Positions 1 through 6,701 of a stretch of DNA of 23,440 nt are shown one piece after another. The DNA is from JAQVUB01 sp033809415 (GTDB lineage Bacteria; Verrucomicrobiota; Lentisphaeria; Oligosphaerales; Oligosphaeraceae). Position 1 is the stretch's first letter. Each line of letters starts with the position of its first letter. The DNA is taken from assembly GCA_033809415.1 (NCBI GenBank), contig JAPXLT010000040.1:1-23440 (forward strand). Reading direction: 5' to 3'. The notes under the pieces were generated by a model. The model was not told the origin of the DNA. It ran no database searches and saw nothing but the letters and a program-made list of their open reading frames with translations. Both the position numbers and the translations under genes were made by a program.

Positions 1-160
1 CAGTGCCTTGTAAAGGCACCACAATCAGACGGAGAAGTGCTTATATGCCAATGACTTAAAGCTTTCTTTTCTGAAAAATCTTTCTGAAAAAACAAGAAGT
101 TGGGCAATAGTATTACGAAAATTTTATAGGGGGTCACTGCTTCAACGGATGGGATGGCAC
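1..160 (+). repeat. Partial hairpin element (H3) followed by E module and A-box tail
   Basis: The window opens inside a repeat. Positions 3-19 form the hairpin GTGCCTT-GTA-AAGGCAC, identical to the one at 17164-17180, followed by a CCACAATC tail shared with that copy. From about 46 to 116 lies the E module, which begins near GCCAATGACTTAAAGC and ends AAGTTGGGCAATAGTA. The A-box tail (ACGAAAATTTTATAGGGG...TGCTTC) follows. The same E module occurs at 17205-17320 and, inverted, at 13111-13200. The rest of the hairpin element would lie upstream of the window. Confidence 0.8.
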
Positions 161-193
161 GCGAATTTGTGATCTGACCCATTGATTTCTCCG

Positions 194-235
194 ACTGATC
201 GGACGGATCGGACGGATCGGCACAATGCTTTGCTG
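194..235 (+). repeat. Short CGGATC+NNN 9-mer array
   Basis: Three GATC sites at 197, 206 and 215 lie exactly 9 nt apart in units with core CGGATC and triplet GGA. The array ends in GGCACAATGCTTTGC, the same sequence that follows the longer array at 17084. The remaining bases up to the nuclease gene (236-281) show nothing I can name. Confidence 0.75.
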
Positions 236-281
236 CCTACGATGTGGATTCATATCGACATCTTTTGAGTTCCATCCAGTT

Positions 282-1349
282 TCATGATTTGATATCTCCC
301 AGTTCCTGTTCAATCTGTTCGATACTGGGGAGACTGCTTTGTAACGACTTGGGTAATGCGCGTGTCAGTTCATAGCTGGAAACGCCAATTGGTTTATCCA
401 CGTTCCGCAACGTATATTCAGCTATGATGCGATTCGTTTTTTGACACAGTATCAAGCCAATAGTTGGGTTGTCAGTTTCGTGCCGCAGCTTGTCGTCTAC
501 CACACTGCAATAGAAATTCATCTTACCAGCATATTCCGGTTTAAAATCACCGCGCTTGAGATCGATCACTACATAACGGCGAAGTATGAGATGATAAAAC
601 AGGAGATCAATATAGAAGTCCTTGTCGCCAATATCGATATGGTACTGCCGCCCGACGAAGGCAAAGCCCCGCCCCAATTCCAGCAGAAATTTTTCCAGAT
701 GGGCGATCAGACCGGATTCCAGTTCGCGTTCATGAAAGTCTGATTCCAGAGTCAGGAAATCGAACAGATAAGGGTCTTTCAGTGATTGCTGCACGAGATC
801 GGAATCGGGCGAAGGTAGATGTTGAGTAAAGTTGGTAGCGGCACGTCCCTGTCGCCGATGGGCAGCAATCTCTATTTGCATCACCAGGCTATTGCGGCTC
901 CAACCATTGGCAAGGCTAGCTTTCATATACCATTGTCGTAAGGTTAAATCCTTGACCTTGGCGATTAGTTCAGCGTGATGCCCCCATGGTATTGACAGGA
1001 TCAAGTCAGTCGGGAAAAGTGCCGCAGCTTGTGGCACTTTTGAGGAAGAACCAATTTGTGCCACAGGTTGTGGCACAAATTTCAGGTGTGGATATTCACG
1101 GTAAAAGGCCAGCATTCGCTTGATGTTGCGTTCGGAAAACCCCTTTTCCTCGGGTAATTCGTTATGCAGATCACGGGCAAGGCGGGGAATGACCCCAGCA
1201 CCCCAGCCCTCCTGTTGCTGGCGGCAATCAATCATGGAACCAATTTCCCAATAGAGCTGGATTAGCTCGGCATTGACCGCCAACACTGCCCTTGTTTGGG
1301 CATGCCTGATCCGTTGCTTTATATCAGTTAGAAGTTCCGCATAGTCCAT
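282..1349 (-). CDS. DUF1016/YhcG-family PD-(D/E)XK nuclease domain protein
   Basis: The protein resembles the YhcG/DUF1016 family: an N-terminal helical DUF1016_N domain followed by a C-terminal PD-(D/E)XK nuclease-like domain. Numbering from the upstream ATG at 1382, the nuclease signature is FYIDLLFYH (D259), then VVIDLK (D274, K276), then GKMNFY (286-291), the usual order for the family. The start is uncertain. The ATG at 1382 (366 aa) has no Shine-Dalgarno sequence, while the ATG at 1349 (355 aa) has GGAG 6 nt upstream, so I prefer 1349. Length is normal and the frame is intact. Family members often sit beside restriction-modification or mobile genes; here the divergent neighbour is a broken ORF6N gene. 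The biological role is not established from sequence. Activity as a DNA nuclease is inferred from the fold. Confidence 0.88.
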   Translation of the reverse strand: MDYAELLTDIKQRIRHAQTRAVLAVNAELIQLYWEIGSMIDCRQQQEGWGAGVIPRLARDLHNELPEEKGFSERNIKRMLAFYREYPHLKFVPQPVAQIGSSSKVPQAAALFPTDLILSIPWGHHAELIAKVKDLTLRQWYMKASLANGWSRNSLVMQIEIAAHRRQGRAATNFTQHLPSPDSDLVQQSLKDPYLFDFLTLESDFHERELESGLIAHLEKFLLELGRGFAFVGRQYHIDIGDKDFYIDLLFYHLILRRYVVIDLKRGDFKPEYAGKMNFYCSVVDDKLRHETDNPTIGLILCQKTNRIIAEYTLRNVDKPIGVSSYELTRALPKSLQSSLPSIEQIEQELGDIKS

Positions 1350-1432
1350 AGGAAGCTCCGGCGTATCCTTTTTACCCTTCATTTACCGGCAATGACATGT
1401 CGCATCTTCATCCCTAACCGTTGCCCTAACCG

Positions 1433-1798
1433 TTGCTTTATAATATATCTTTAAAAACTGAACCACACGGAAAGGCACGAAATTTTTGGAGATCACAATT
1501 TGTGATCTCCAATTCCAAGCGCATGGGTTTGCGACATCTTCCCTATGCTTTCACTGAACAGGGTGTGGCCATGTTGTCAAGTGTGCTGCGCAGTCCTCGG
1601 GCGATCAAAGTCAACATCGCCATCATGCGCACTTTTGTAAAGCTACGGGAAATCCTTGTCAGCAATGCAGAATTGTCAAGTCGAATAGACGAGTTGGAGG
1701 CGAAGTTCGATCAGCAGTTCAGGATTGTTTTCGACGCGATTCGCCAGCTTATGGCTACTCCGTCCGAACCGCAGCACCAAAAGATCGGCTTCGAATGA
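1433..1798 (+). pseudogene. ORF6N-domain gene fragment, 5' end replaced by repeat sequence
   Basis: From about 1484 the frame encodes NFWRSQF, then MGLRHLPYAFTEQGVAMLS, VNIAIMRTFVKLRE and a coiled-coil-like tail ending FDQQFRIVFDAIRQLM. This is the conserved C-terminal half of ORF6N-domain proteins (phage-type DNA-binding, KilA-N relatives). The N-terminal part, normally some 80-90 residues with the start of the domain, is missing. In its place is sequence resembling the genome's CACGAAAA-type repeat (ACCACACGGAAAGGCACGAAA, 1461-1481). The ATG at 1433 lies outside the homologous part and has no clear ribosome binding site. I read this as a truncated, probably inactive remnant. The stop at 1796-1798 runs directly into another repeat box. 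Confidence 0.8.
1486..1512. promoter_or_regulatory. Perfect 13-1-13 palindrome inside the ORF6N fragment
   Basis: The arm TTGGAGATCACAA (1486-1498) is followed by a single T and then the exact reverse complement TTGTGATCTCCAA (1500-1512). It lies within the codons for WRSQFVISN and begins where the repeat-derived upstream sequence ends. It could be an operator-like protein-binding site or a coincidence of conserved codons. The function is unknown. Confidence 0.6.
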
Positions 1799-1799
1799 A

Positions 1800-2074
1800 T
1801 TTTTTAACCACGAACCACACGAAAAGCCACGAAAATTTTTTATAGGGGTTGCTGCTTTGGCGGAAGGGGTTGCGGGGTGTAGGGTGTGGACGCTGTGGAC
1901 AGGGTGGACGCTGTGGACAGGGTGGACGCTGTGGACAGGGTGGACGCTGTGGACTAGCTGCCCCCCGCACCACGCACCACGCACCACGCACCACGCACCC
2001 TGCACCCTGCACCCTGCACCCTGCACCCCTGCACCCTGCACCCCGCACCCCGCCCCCTGCACCCTGCACCCTTA
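1800..2074 (+). repeat. Composite repeat: A box, GTGGAC+NNN array, CACC+NNN array
   Basis: The A box (TTTTTAACCACGAACCAC..., tail TATAGGGGTTGCTGCTTTGG) covers about 1800-1872. Eight 9-mers with core GTGGAC follow at 1886-1957, alternating the triplets GCT and AGG. A 7-mer array with core CACC runs from about 1971 to 2074, with triplets ACG, CTG, CCG and finally CTT. The array ends at the stop codon of the minus-strand DUF1667 gene. Open frames across it are low-complexity translations of the repeats, not genes. Confidence 0.9.
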
Positions 2075-2425
2075 TTCGTAATTTCTTGTAGCGATGATAT
2101 TGATGTCGGTATCGAGGATATTGCTTAGCAGTATGTCGCCTGTTTTGACTGGCAATTGCGGTTTGATTTTGCGGATTTCCTCGAGGCATTCGCGGATTCG
2201 TTCTTTTGGGAATGGGCGGTCTGTCCGCACGCTCAGCGGCAGAATCCGGTCTGGAATCAGGATCGAGGTGGTGACCATTCTTGTTGGGTGGAGGCATTCC
2301 TGCCGTGCGTAGGTTTCTCCGCGTGGGCAGCTATGTCCGCGCACTTCGCGGCACTCGCCATCTTCAATTTCGACTTCCATCTGGCAGCCGATGGGGCAGC
2401 CAATGCAGATCAGCTCCTTGTTCAT
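2072..2425 (-). CDS. DUF1667 iron-sulfur protein, partner of the GlpA-like oxidoreductase
   Basis: This 117-residue protein carries CIGCPIGC (C7, C10, C14) and SCPRGETYA (C33), the four-cysteine pattern of DUF1667 proteins. It resembles the [4Fe-4S] site at the N-terminus of molybdopterin oxidoreductases. The family is the third member of a conserved cluster (GlpA-like dehydrogenase, FAD/NAD(P) oxidoreductase, DUF1667) seen in Clostridia and Thermotoga. It probably transfers electrons within that complex in the cytoplasm. Its ATG overlaps the upstream stop codon as ATGA (2422-2425), so the two genes are translationally coupled. The C-terminus is complete, and its TAA stop is joined directly to a GGGTGCA repeat array. 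Confidence 0.9.
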   Translation of the reverse strand: MNKELICIGCPIGCQMEVEIEDGECREVRGHSCPRGETYARQECLHPTRMVTTSILIPDRILPLSVRTDRPFPKERIRECLEEIRKIKPQLPVKTGDILLSNILDTDINIIATRNYE

Positions 2426-5142
2426 TCCGACACCACCTTGATTGTCAGCCTTTCCTTGATTTCTTTGCCAGCAAGCTTCAGAGTAACGGAAACCATTTCA
2501 CCTGGAGTCAGGATGCGCCGTTTCATCTCTTGCACAAGCACCCCGTCGGCCTCGATTGCCAAGCGTGCATTTTTGAATACCCCTGTCGGGCGGAAAGTCA
2601 GCTTCACCGGTTCCTGCAAGGCGTCCATCGAGAGGCACTGGGGGACTATGCCGCGCACTCCGAAGCCATCCTCGATGCGGACATATTCAGCAACGGCGCC
2701 CTGCCCCTTGATATACGCGGCAGCGGCCTGGCCCGCCCGGGCGGCCTCCTCCGAGACATGATCGACCAGATCGTGGACATGCAGCACATTGCCGCAGGCA
2801 AAAATTCCCGGCACGCTGGTTTGCAGCTGCTCATCGACTTCCGGGCCGAATGTGACCACGGACAGCTTCACCCCCGCACCGCGCGAGAGTTCATTCTCCG
2901 GAATCAGTCCGACCGACAGCAGCAGCGTATCGCATTCGAGTTCCCGTTCCGTTCCCGGAATTGGCCTCAGATTGCTGTCAACCTTGCTGATCGTCACTCC
3001 GGTAATCCGTCCGCGCCCTTTGATTTTGCTGACCGTGTGATTCAGCAGCAGGGGGATGCCGAAATCTTCGAGGCATTGCACGACATTGCGTTTCAGGCCG
3101 CTGGAAAACGGCATGATTTCGACGACTGCAACCACTTCCGCGCCGGAGAAGATCATGCGCCGCGCCATGATCAGGCCGATATCCCCGGAACCGAGAATCA
3201 CGACTTTTTTCCCTGGGATGTAGCCTTCCAGGTTGACGAAGCGCTGTGCGGTTCCCGCGCTGAAAATTCCGGCGCCGCGGGTGCCTGGGATTCCCAGCGC
3301 ACCCCTCGGGCGTTCGCGACAGCCCATGGCCAAGATGATTGCCTTCGGATGGAACTGCTGCAAGCTCTGTGTTGGGCTGACACAGGTCACCTGCCGCTCG
3401 CCGTTGATCTCGAGCACCATCGTATCGCATTGAATCGGAATGCCGCGTTCGTTTACCTGATCAATATAACGCTGGGCATATTCCGGTCCGGAAAGTTCGT
3501 CGCCAAAGACTTGCAAGCCGAATCCGGTATGGATGCACTGCCGCAATATTCCGCCGGGTTCAGGTTCGCGCTCGATAATCAGGATATCCCGGCAGCCGCT
3601 GTCATACGCTGCAATCGCCGCCGCCAGACCAGCCGGGCCGGCACCGATAATCAGCAGCGAGGGATCGAGACTGGCGCGGTTCCAAGGCAAATCCGGCTGA
3701 CGCAAATCCGGTCGATCACTGCGGTCATACAGCAGGATTTTCGATTGCTCCCCGTCTTTAGTAATGCTGGCCGGACTCTGCCCAAGCTCCTGGCTGAGAA
3801 TATCGACCACCCGAGGCAGACAGAAGCCGCCTTGGCAACGTCCCATGCCGGAACGAGTGCGGCGCTTGACGGCATCCACCGTGCGTGCGCCAACCGGACG
3901 CCGGATCGCCGCCCGCACCTCGGCCTCGGTGACTTGTTCGCAACGGCAGACAATCCGCCCATACAGTGGATTTTTGGCGATGGCGGCCGCCTTCTTCTCG
4001 ATGCTCATTGCCCGGAAGCTGCGGATTGGCTTGCGCATCGGGTTGAATTCCGTATTGCGTTCGGCTTGCAGCTTCCGGCTGATTTCGTCTGCCAGGAATT
4101 GTGCGATGGCCGGTGCTGCGGTCAGGCCTGGGGATTCGATGCCTGCGGCGTTAAAGAAGCCGGGGGCGTCTTCCGGTTCGCCGAGGATGAAGTCATGATT
4201 CTTTGTATGTGCCCTGATTCCGGCAAAGTTGCTGATCAGGGCATGTTTTGGCAGGCCAGGCCAAGTTCTCGAGGCGACTGTCTTGATTTCCTCGAGTCCC
4301 TGGGTTGTCGTGCTGGTATCCTCCCGGTCTTCCTGGTCCTCGGCAGTCGGGCCGAGCATGATGGTACCATCTACGGTTGGGGTAACCAGAATTCCCTTGC
4401 CCATGCTGCCGGGCACCTGGAAAATCGTCCGCTTGAAGGTGCCAGCATAACTTTTGTCAACAACCCAGTACTGTCCTTTCCGTGGGATGATTTGAATTTT
4501 CCGGGCACTGACCTGGTTGTTGAAAATATCCGAGTAGCAGCCTGCGGCATTCACCACCACACGGCTCTCGAGTTTCTGGTCGGTGCAGAAGATCGCCCAG
4601 CATTCGTCGCGCTTCTCGACCTTTAGCACTTGGCAATCCAGGAAAAACTCCGCGCCATTCAAGGCCGCATTTTCGGCCAGGGCGGCAGTCAGCTCGTATG
4701 GGCTGGTAATGCCGCTTTCCGGTGCATACAGGGCGGCCTTGATGTCCGGATTCAGATGCGGTTCGAGTTCGCGGATTTCGGATGGTGACAGAATCTTCAT
4801 GCCCTGCACGCCATTGCGCAGGCCATCCTCGAAGAGCTGTTCGAGCTTTTCGGCCTCCTCCTCCGTAAACGCGACATTCAGCGAGCCATTTTTCTGGAAG
4901 GGGACATTCAGCTCTGCGCAAAGCGCCTCATACATCGCATTGCCCCTGAGGTTGAATTCTGCCATCAGGGAGCCTGGCTTGGCGCTGTGCCCGGCATGCA
5001 CAATGCCGCTGTTGGCCTTGGATGCCGCATCGGCCACGTCGGAATTCTTCTCACAGAGCGCGATTTTCAGCTTCCAGCGGCTGAGTTCACGAGCCACTGC
5101 GCAACCAATCACTCCGCCGCCAATAATGACTACATCAAACAT
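2422..5142 (-). CDS. Fused GlpA-like FAD dehydrogenase + FAD/NAD(P) oxidoreductase
   Basis: A 906-residue protein joining two usually separate subunits. Residues 1-360 are a DAO/GlpA-type FAD domain (IIGGGVIG at 6-13). Residues 399-441 are a BFD-like [2Fe-2S] domain (C399, C401, C436, C441). From residue 497 there is a pyridine-nucleotide disulfide oxidoreductase-like module with FAD motif IIGAGPAG (498-505) and second dinucleotide motif GSGDIG (651-656). The likely reaction is oxidation of glycerol-3-phosphate or a similar hydroxy-acid with electrons passed to NAD(P); the substrate is inferred from the family. I start at 5142 (MFDVVIIGGG). An upstream ATG at 5271 would add 43 residues, but these simply translate a leader hairpin. 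The ribosome site is weak (GGGG at about -10). Stop and next start overlap. Confidence 0.9.
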   Translation of the reverse strand: MFDVVIIGGGVIGCAVARELSRWKLKIALCEKNSDVADAASKANSGIVHAGHSAKPGSLMAEFNLRGNAMYEALCAELNVPFQKNGSLNVAFTEEEAEKLEQLFEDGLRNGVQGMKILSPSEIRELEPHLNPDIKAALYAPESGITSPYELTAALAENAALNGAEFFLDCQVLKVEKRDECWAIFCTDQKLESRVVVNAAGCYSDIFNNQVSARKIQIIPRKGQYWVVDKSYAGTFKRTIFQVPGSMGKGILVTPTVDGTIMLGPTAEDQEDREDTSTTTQGLEEIKTVASRTWPGLPKHALISNFAGIRAHTKNHDFILGEPEDAPGFFNAAGIESPGLTAAPAIAQFLADEISRKLQAERNTEFNPMRKPIRSFRAMSIEKKAAAIAKNPLYGRIVCRCEQVTEAEVRAAIRRPVGARTVDAVKRRTRSGMGRCQGGFCLPRVVDILSQELGQSPASITKDGEQSKILLYDRSDRPDLRQPDLPWNRASLDPSLLIIGAGPAGLAAAIAAYDSGCRDILIIEREPEPGGILRQCIHTGFGLQVFGDELSGPEYAQRYIDQVNERGIPIQCDTMVLEINGERQVTCVSPTQSLQQFHPKAIILAMGCRERPRGALGIPGTRGAGIFSAGTAQRFVNLEGYIPGKKVVILGSGDIGLIMARRMIFSGAEVVAVVEIMPFSSGLKRNVVQCLEDFGIPLLLNHTVSKIKGRGRITGVTISKVDSNLRPIPGTERELECDTLLLSVGLIPENELSRGAGVKLSVVTFGPEVDEQLQTSVPGIFACGNVLHVHDLVDHVSEEAARAGQAAAAYIKGQGAVAEYVRIEDGFGVRGIVPQCLSMDALQEPVKLTFRPTGVFKNARLAIEADGVLVQEMKRRILTPGEMVSVTLKLAGKEIKERLTIKVVSE

Positions 5143-5175
5143 TGCAAACCCCAAAGACTCTTCAAAGGAAACGGC

Positions 5176-5265
5176 AAAAAAAAACGACCGGGATACAGAC
5201 AGCAAGATCACAGGCACAATCCATCTAGGATGCATTCCTGCAATCTGGCTCTCTGTATCTCGGCC
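5176..5265 (-). terminator. Leader hairpin with U9 tract (candidate attenuator or small RNA terminator)
   Basis: On the minus strand, 5252-5265 pairs with 5186-5199, continued by 5241-5250 with 5201-5210, 5237-5240 with 5211-5214 and a closing stem near 5220/5230. This makes an interrupted stem of some 30 pairs followed by nine U residues (5176-5184). It lies 34 nt upstream of the oxidoreductase start and downstream of a possible promoter. There is no upstream co-directional gene for it to terminate, so premature termination of the leader is the simplest reading. Alternatively it ends a small RNA of about 100 nt. No matching known riboswitch was recognised. Confidence 0.65.
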
Positions 5266-5291
5266 GGACAAGAGGAAAATTGACTAAAACA

Positions 5292-5319
5292 AATATAATA
5301 CATTGCTGCGTAAAAACAA
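5292..5319 (-). promoter_or_regulatory. Candidate promoter for the oxidoreductase operon
   Basis: On the minus strand, TTGTTT (5314-5319) is followed after 16 nt by TATATT (5292-5297), an AT-rich sigma70-like arrangement. It would give a leader of about 140 nt containing the U-tract hairpin. The match is moderate. Confidence 0.4.
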
Positions 5320-5336
5320 TTGCATTGCGTTATTCT

Positions 5337-5380
5337 TTTTTGTCCACGGAAAACACGGAAAGCGCGGAAAAATTTCCGTG
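5337..5380 (+). repeat. CACGGAAA-type box
   Basis: The sequence TTTTTTGTCCACGGAAAACACGG continues as two further CACGGAAA-like units and an AATTTCCG end. It is a variant of the A box found throughout the window and lies just upstream of the Asp23 gene's candidate promoter. Confidence 0.75.
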
Positions 5381-5385
5381 ATAAT

Positions 5386-5414
5386 TTGACAATTATTGAT
5401 TTAGACATTAGTGT
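5386..5414 (+). promoter_or_regulatory. Candidate promoter for the Asp23/AmaP-like operon
   Basis: A consensus -35 TTGACA (5386-5391) is followed by a 17-nt spacer and a weak -10 TAGTGT (5409-5414). The first start codon lies 35 nt downstream of the -10. The strong -35 and correct spacing support it; the poor -10 limits confidence. Confidence 0.45.
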
Positions 5415-5448
5415 ATTTTGTAAACCGAAGCAAACGGAGGTTTGTGTT

Positions 5449-5934
5449 ATGACGAAACAAACATTGCAAAGGAGTGATCAGATGACAGCAGAAGCAGCTG
5501 ACAAGAATGTGACCCCAGAGGCTGTGACAGTTCTGGATACCACCATTATCAGTGATACGGATGCGGGTTGTGCGACGATTTCGAAGAGTGTGATTGCGAT
5601 GATCGTCCGCAAATATACGTTGGAAGTCGAAGGGGTTTCCCGTTTTGCCCCTCAGCGTCTGGTTGAAGGACTCGCTGACATGCTGAGCAAGCGCAACTAT
5701 GAGCGCAGCATTCAGATTGACTTTGTCGACAATGAAGTCACCATCAGCCTGACAGTCATTGCCAACTTCGGCTACCCATTGCCGACTGTGGTCAAGAATA
5801 TTCAATCGGTCGTCAAGGAAAAAGTCGAAGAAGTCGTCGAGATCAAGGTTCGCAAAGTGAATGTCTTCATCAAGGACCTGGAAGAATTTGCGGAAGTTCA
5901 ACCGGTAGACGAAGCTCTGCCTTCAGAAGCCTGA
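5449..5934 (+). CDS. Asp23/Gls24-family protein
   Basis: A 161-residue cytoplasmic protein. Residues 41-142 match the Asp23/Gls24 (formerly DUF322) family: TISKSVIAMIVRKYTLEVEGV, then FVDNEVTISLTVIANFGYPLP, then the VVKNIQSVVKEKVEE helix and VNVFIKDL strand. In Firmicutes these proteins form a cell-envelope-associated network involved in envelope homeostasis; the role here is inferred. Two starts are possible. The ATG at 5449 has GGAGG 8 nt upstream, and the ATG at 5482 has GGAG 7 nt upstream; the family domain is unaffected by the choice. The longer open frame from 5320 runs through repeat DNA and is not credible. It is followed after 18 nt by the membrane-anchor-like gene. Confidence 0.88.
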   Translation: MTKQTLQRSDQMTAEAADKNVTPEAVTVLDTTIISDTDAGCATISKSVIAMIVRKYTLEVEGVSRFAPQRLVEGLADMLSKRNYERSIQIDFVDNEVTISLTVIANFGYPLPTVVKNIQSVVKEKVEEVVEIKVRKVNVFIKDLEEFAEVQPVDEALPSEA

Positions 5935-5952
5935 TAAGGGAGTATGGTTGCC

Positions 5953-6489
5953 ATGCTGGTGGAAAATTTGCGTAATTGTTGCAGCAATAACTGCTCCTTT
6001 TTTAGTGAGCCGTATTTTCAAGCTGGTTTCATTACAGGCGCAGCGCTTCTTTTGTTGATTGTTTTGATTGTCTGGCTGATTATCTCGAGACGGTCAAAAT
6101 TGGATGCGATCAACGTCAAGGAAGAGGGAGGTGCCTTTGTCCTCTCGACGGCAGCATTGAAGACCTTCCTTAAACGCATTGTGCTTGAATTTTCCAAGGC
6201 GGAGTTGAAGGATGTCCGCATCCGCAAGAAGCAGGGTGGGGTCATGCTGACTCTACTCTTGCAAGTCTATCCGGATACGGATGTGATCACTTTGCGCTCA
6301 CGCCTTCGCGAGCGGATTCTCGCCGATGCGGCCAACAAGCTGGGCATCGCGGATCAGATTCAGGGCATTGACATCAAGATCGGCAAAATGCGCGATGACG
6401 GTGCTGTCCCTGTAGTCCCGTTCGTTGACCAGCCCGCTCAAAAAGAAAATCCCCCGGCAGATAATCTGACCCTGCCACCTATACAATAA
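5953..6489 (+). CDS. AmaP-like single-pass membrane protein (Asp23 partner)
   Basis: A 178-residue protein with a hydrophobic segment at about 24-45 (FITGAALLLLIVLIVWLII) followed by the positive patch SRRSK, so the C-terminal domain should face the cytoplasm. Residues 50-155 are an alpha/beta domain like that of AmaP (alkaline shock response membrane anchor protein), itself similar to Asp23. In Firmicutes AmaP tethers Asp23 to the membrane; the adjacent Asp23 gene makes the same job likely here. An ATG at 5944 lies only 1 nt after the AAGGGAG motif (5936-5942). The ATG at 5953 has 10-nt spacing and is preferred. A strong terminator follows. Confidence 0.75.
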   Translation: MLVENLRNCCSNNCSFFSEPYFQAGFITGAALLLLIVLIVWLIISRRSKLDAINVKEEGGAFVLSTAALKTFLKRIVLEFSKAELKDVRIRKKQGGVMLTLLLQVYPDTDVITLRSRLRERILADAANKLGIADQIQGIDIKIGKMRDDGAVPVVPFVDQPAQKENPPADNLTLPPIQ

Positions 6490-6490
6490 G

Positions 6491-6531
6491 TCTTTTTTAA
6501 CAACGAAAAGACACGAAAAGGCACGAAAATA
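6491..6531 (+). repeat. A box downstream of the AmaP-like gene
   Basis: TTTTTTAACAACGAAAAG continues with GACACGAAAAGGCACGAAAA, a box of three roughly 10-nt CACGAAA units. It begins 2-3 nt after the stop codon and is followed at once by a terminator hairpin. Confidence 0.8.
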
Positions 6532-6533
6532 TA

Positions 6534-6569
6534 AGGCGGCGACCTGTTGCAGGTGCGCCGCCTTTTTTT
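6534..6569 (+). terminator. Rho-independent terminator
   Basis: AGGCGGCGACCTG pairs with CAGGTGCGCCGCCT (one bulged G) around a TTG loop, followed by seven T residues (6563-6569). It ends the Asp23/AmaP-like operon. The opposite strand is also fairly T-rich, so it might work for the convergent oxidoreductase gene too. Confidence 0.9.
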
Positions 6570-6646
6570 GGTAATGGGTTTTCTTAGGGATTATGTCACT
6601 ACCTTACAGGGCTGATTCCGACATCGCCGGTTCGGCTAAACCTGTC

Positions 6647-6690
6647 GTCCGTGTAAAGTCCGTGTACCGTCCGTGTAAAGTCCGTGTTGC
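6647..6690 (+). repeat. GTCCGTGT+NNN 11-mer array (4 units)
   Basis: Four units of core GTCCGTGT with triplets AAA, ACC, AAA and TGC, ending 11 bp before the stop codon of the minus-strand oxidoreductase. The preceding stretch 6570-6646 shows no recognisable feature. Confidence 0.85.
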
Positions 6691-6701
6691 CACCTCAAGT
6701 T

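Noticed and set aside
163..174. Second ORF6N remnant from the shared AATTTGTGATCT 12-mer
   Set aside because: The reading frame meets a stop at once, and no further ORF6N residues are visible around it.
1725..2081. Open frames through the arrays here and at 16868-17112 and 17626-18177
   Set aside because: They are translations of 7-, 9- and 11-bp repeats in several frames on both strands. They lack ribosome sites and any protein family signal.
2281..4626. 781-residue open frame on the plus strand
   Set aside because: It is the antisense shadow of the GlpA-like fusion gene, which has clear FAD and iron-sulfur motifs on the other strand. No domain is recognisable in the shadow frame.
5143..5271. 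N-terminal extension of the fused oxidoreductase
   Set aside because: The 43 extra residues translate the leader hairpin and U-tract. The family N-terminus is MFDVVIIGGG at 5142.
5320..5448. Upstream extension of the Asp23-like gene
   Set aside because: It runs through a CACGGAAA repeat box and the candidate promoter, whereas 5449 and 5482 both have good ribosome sites.
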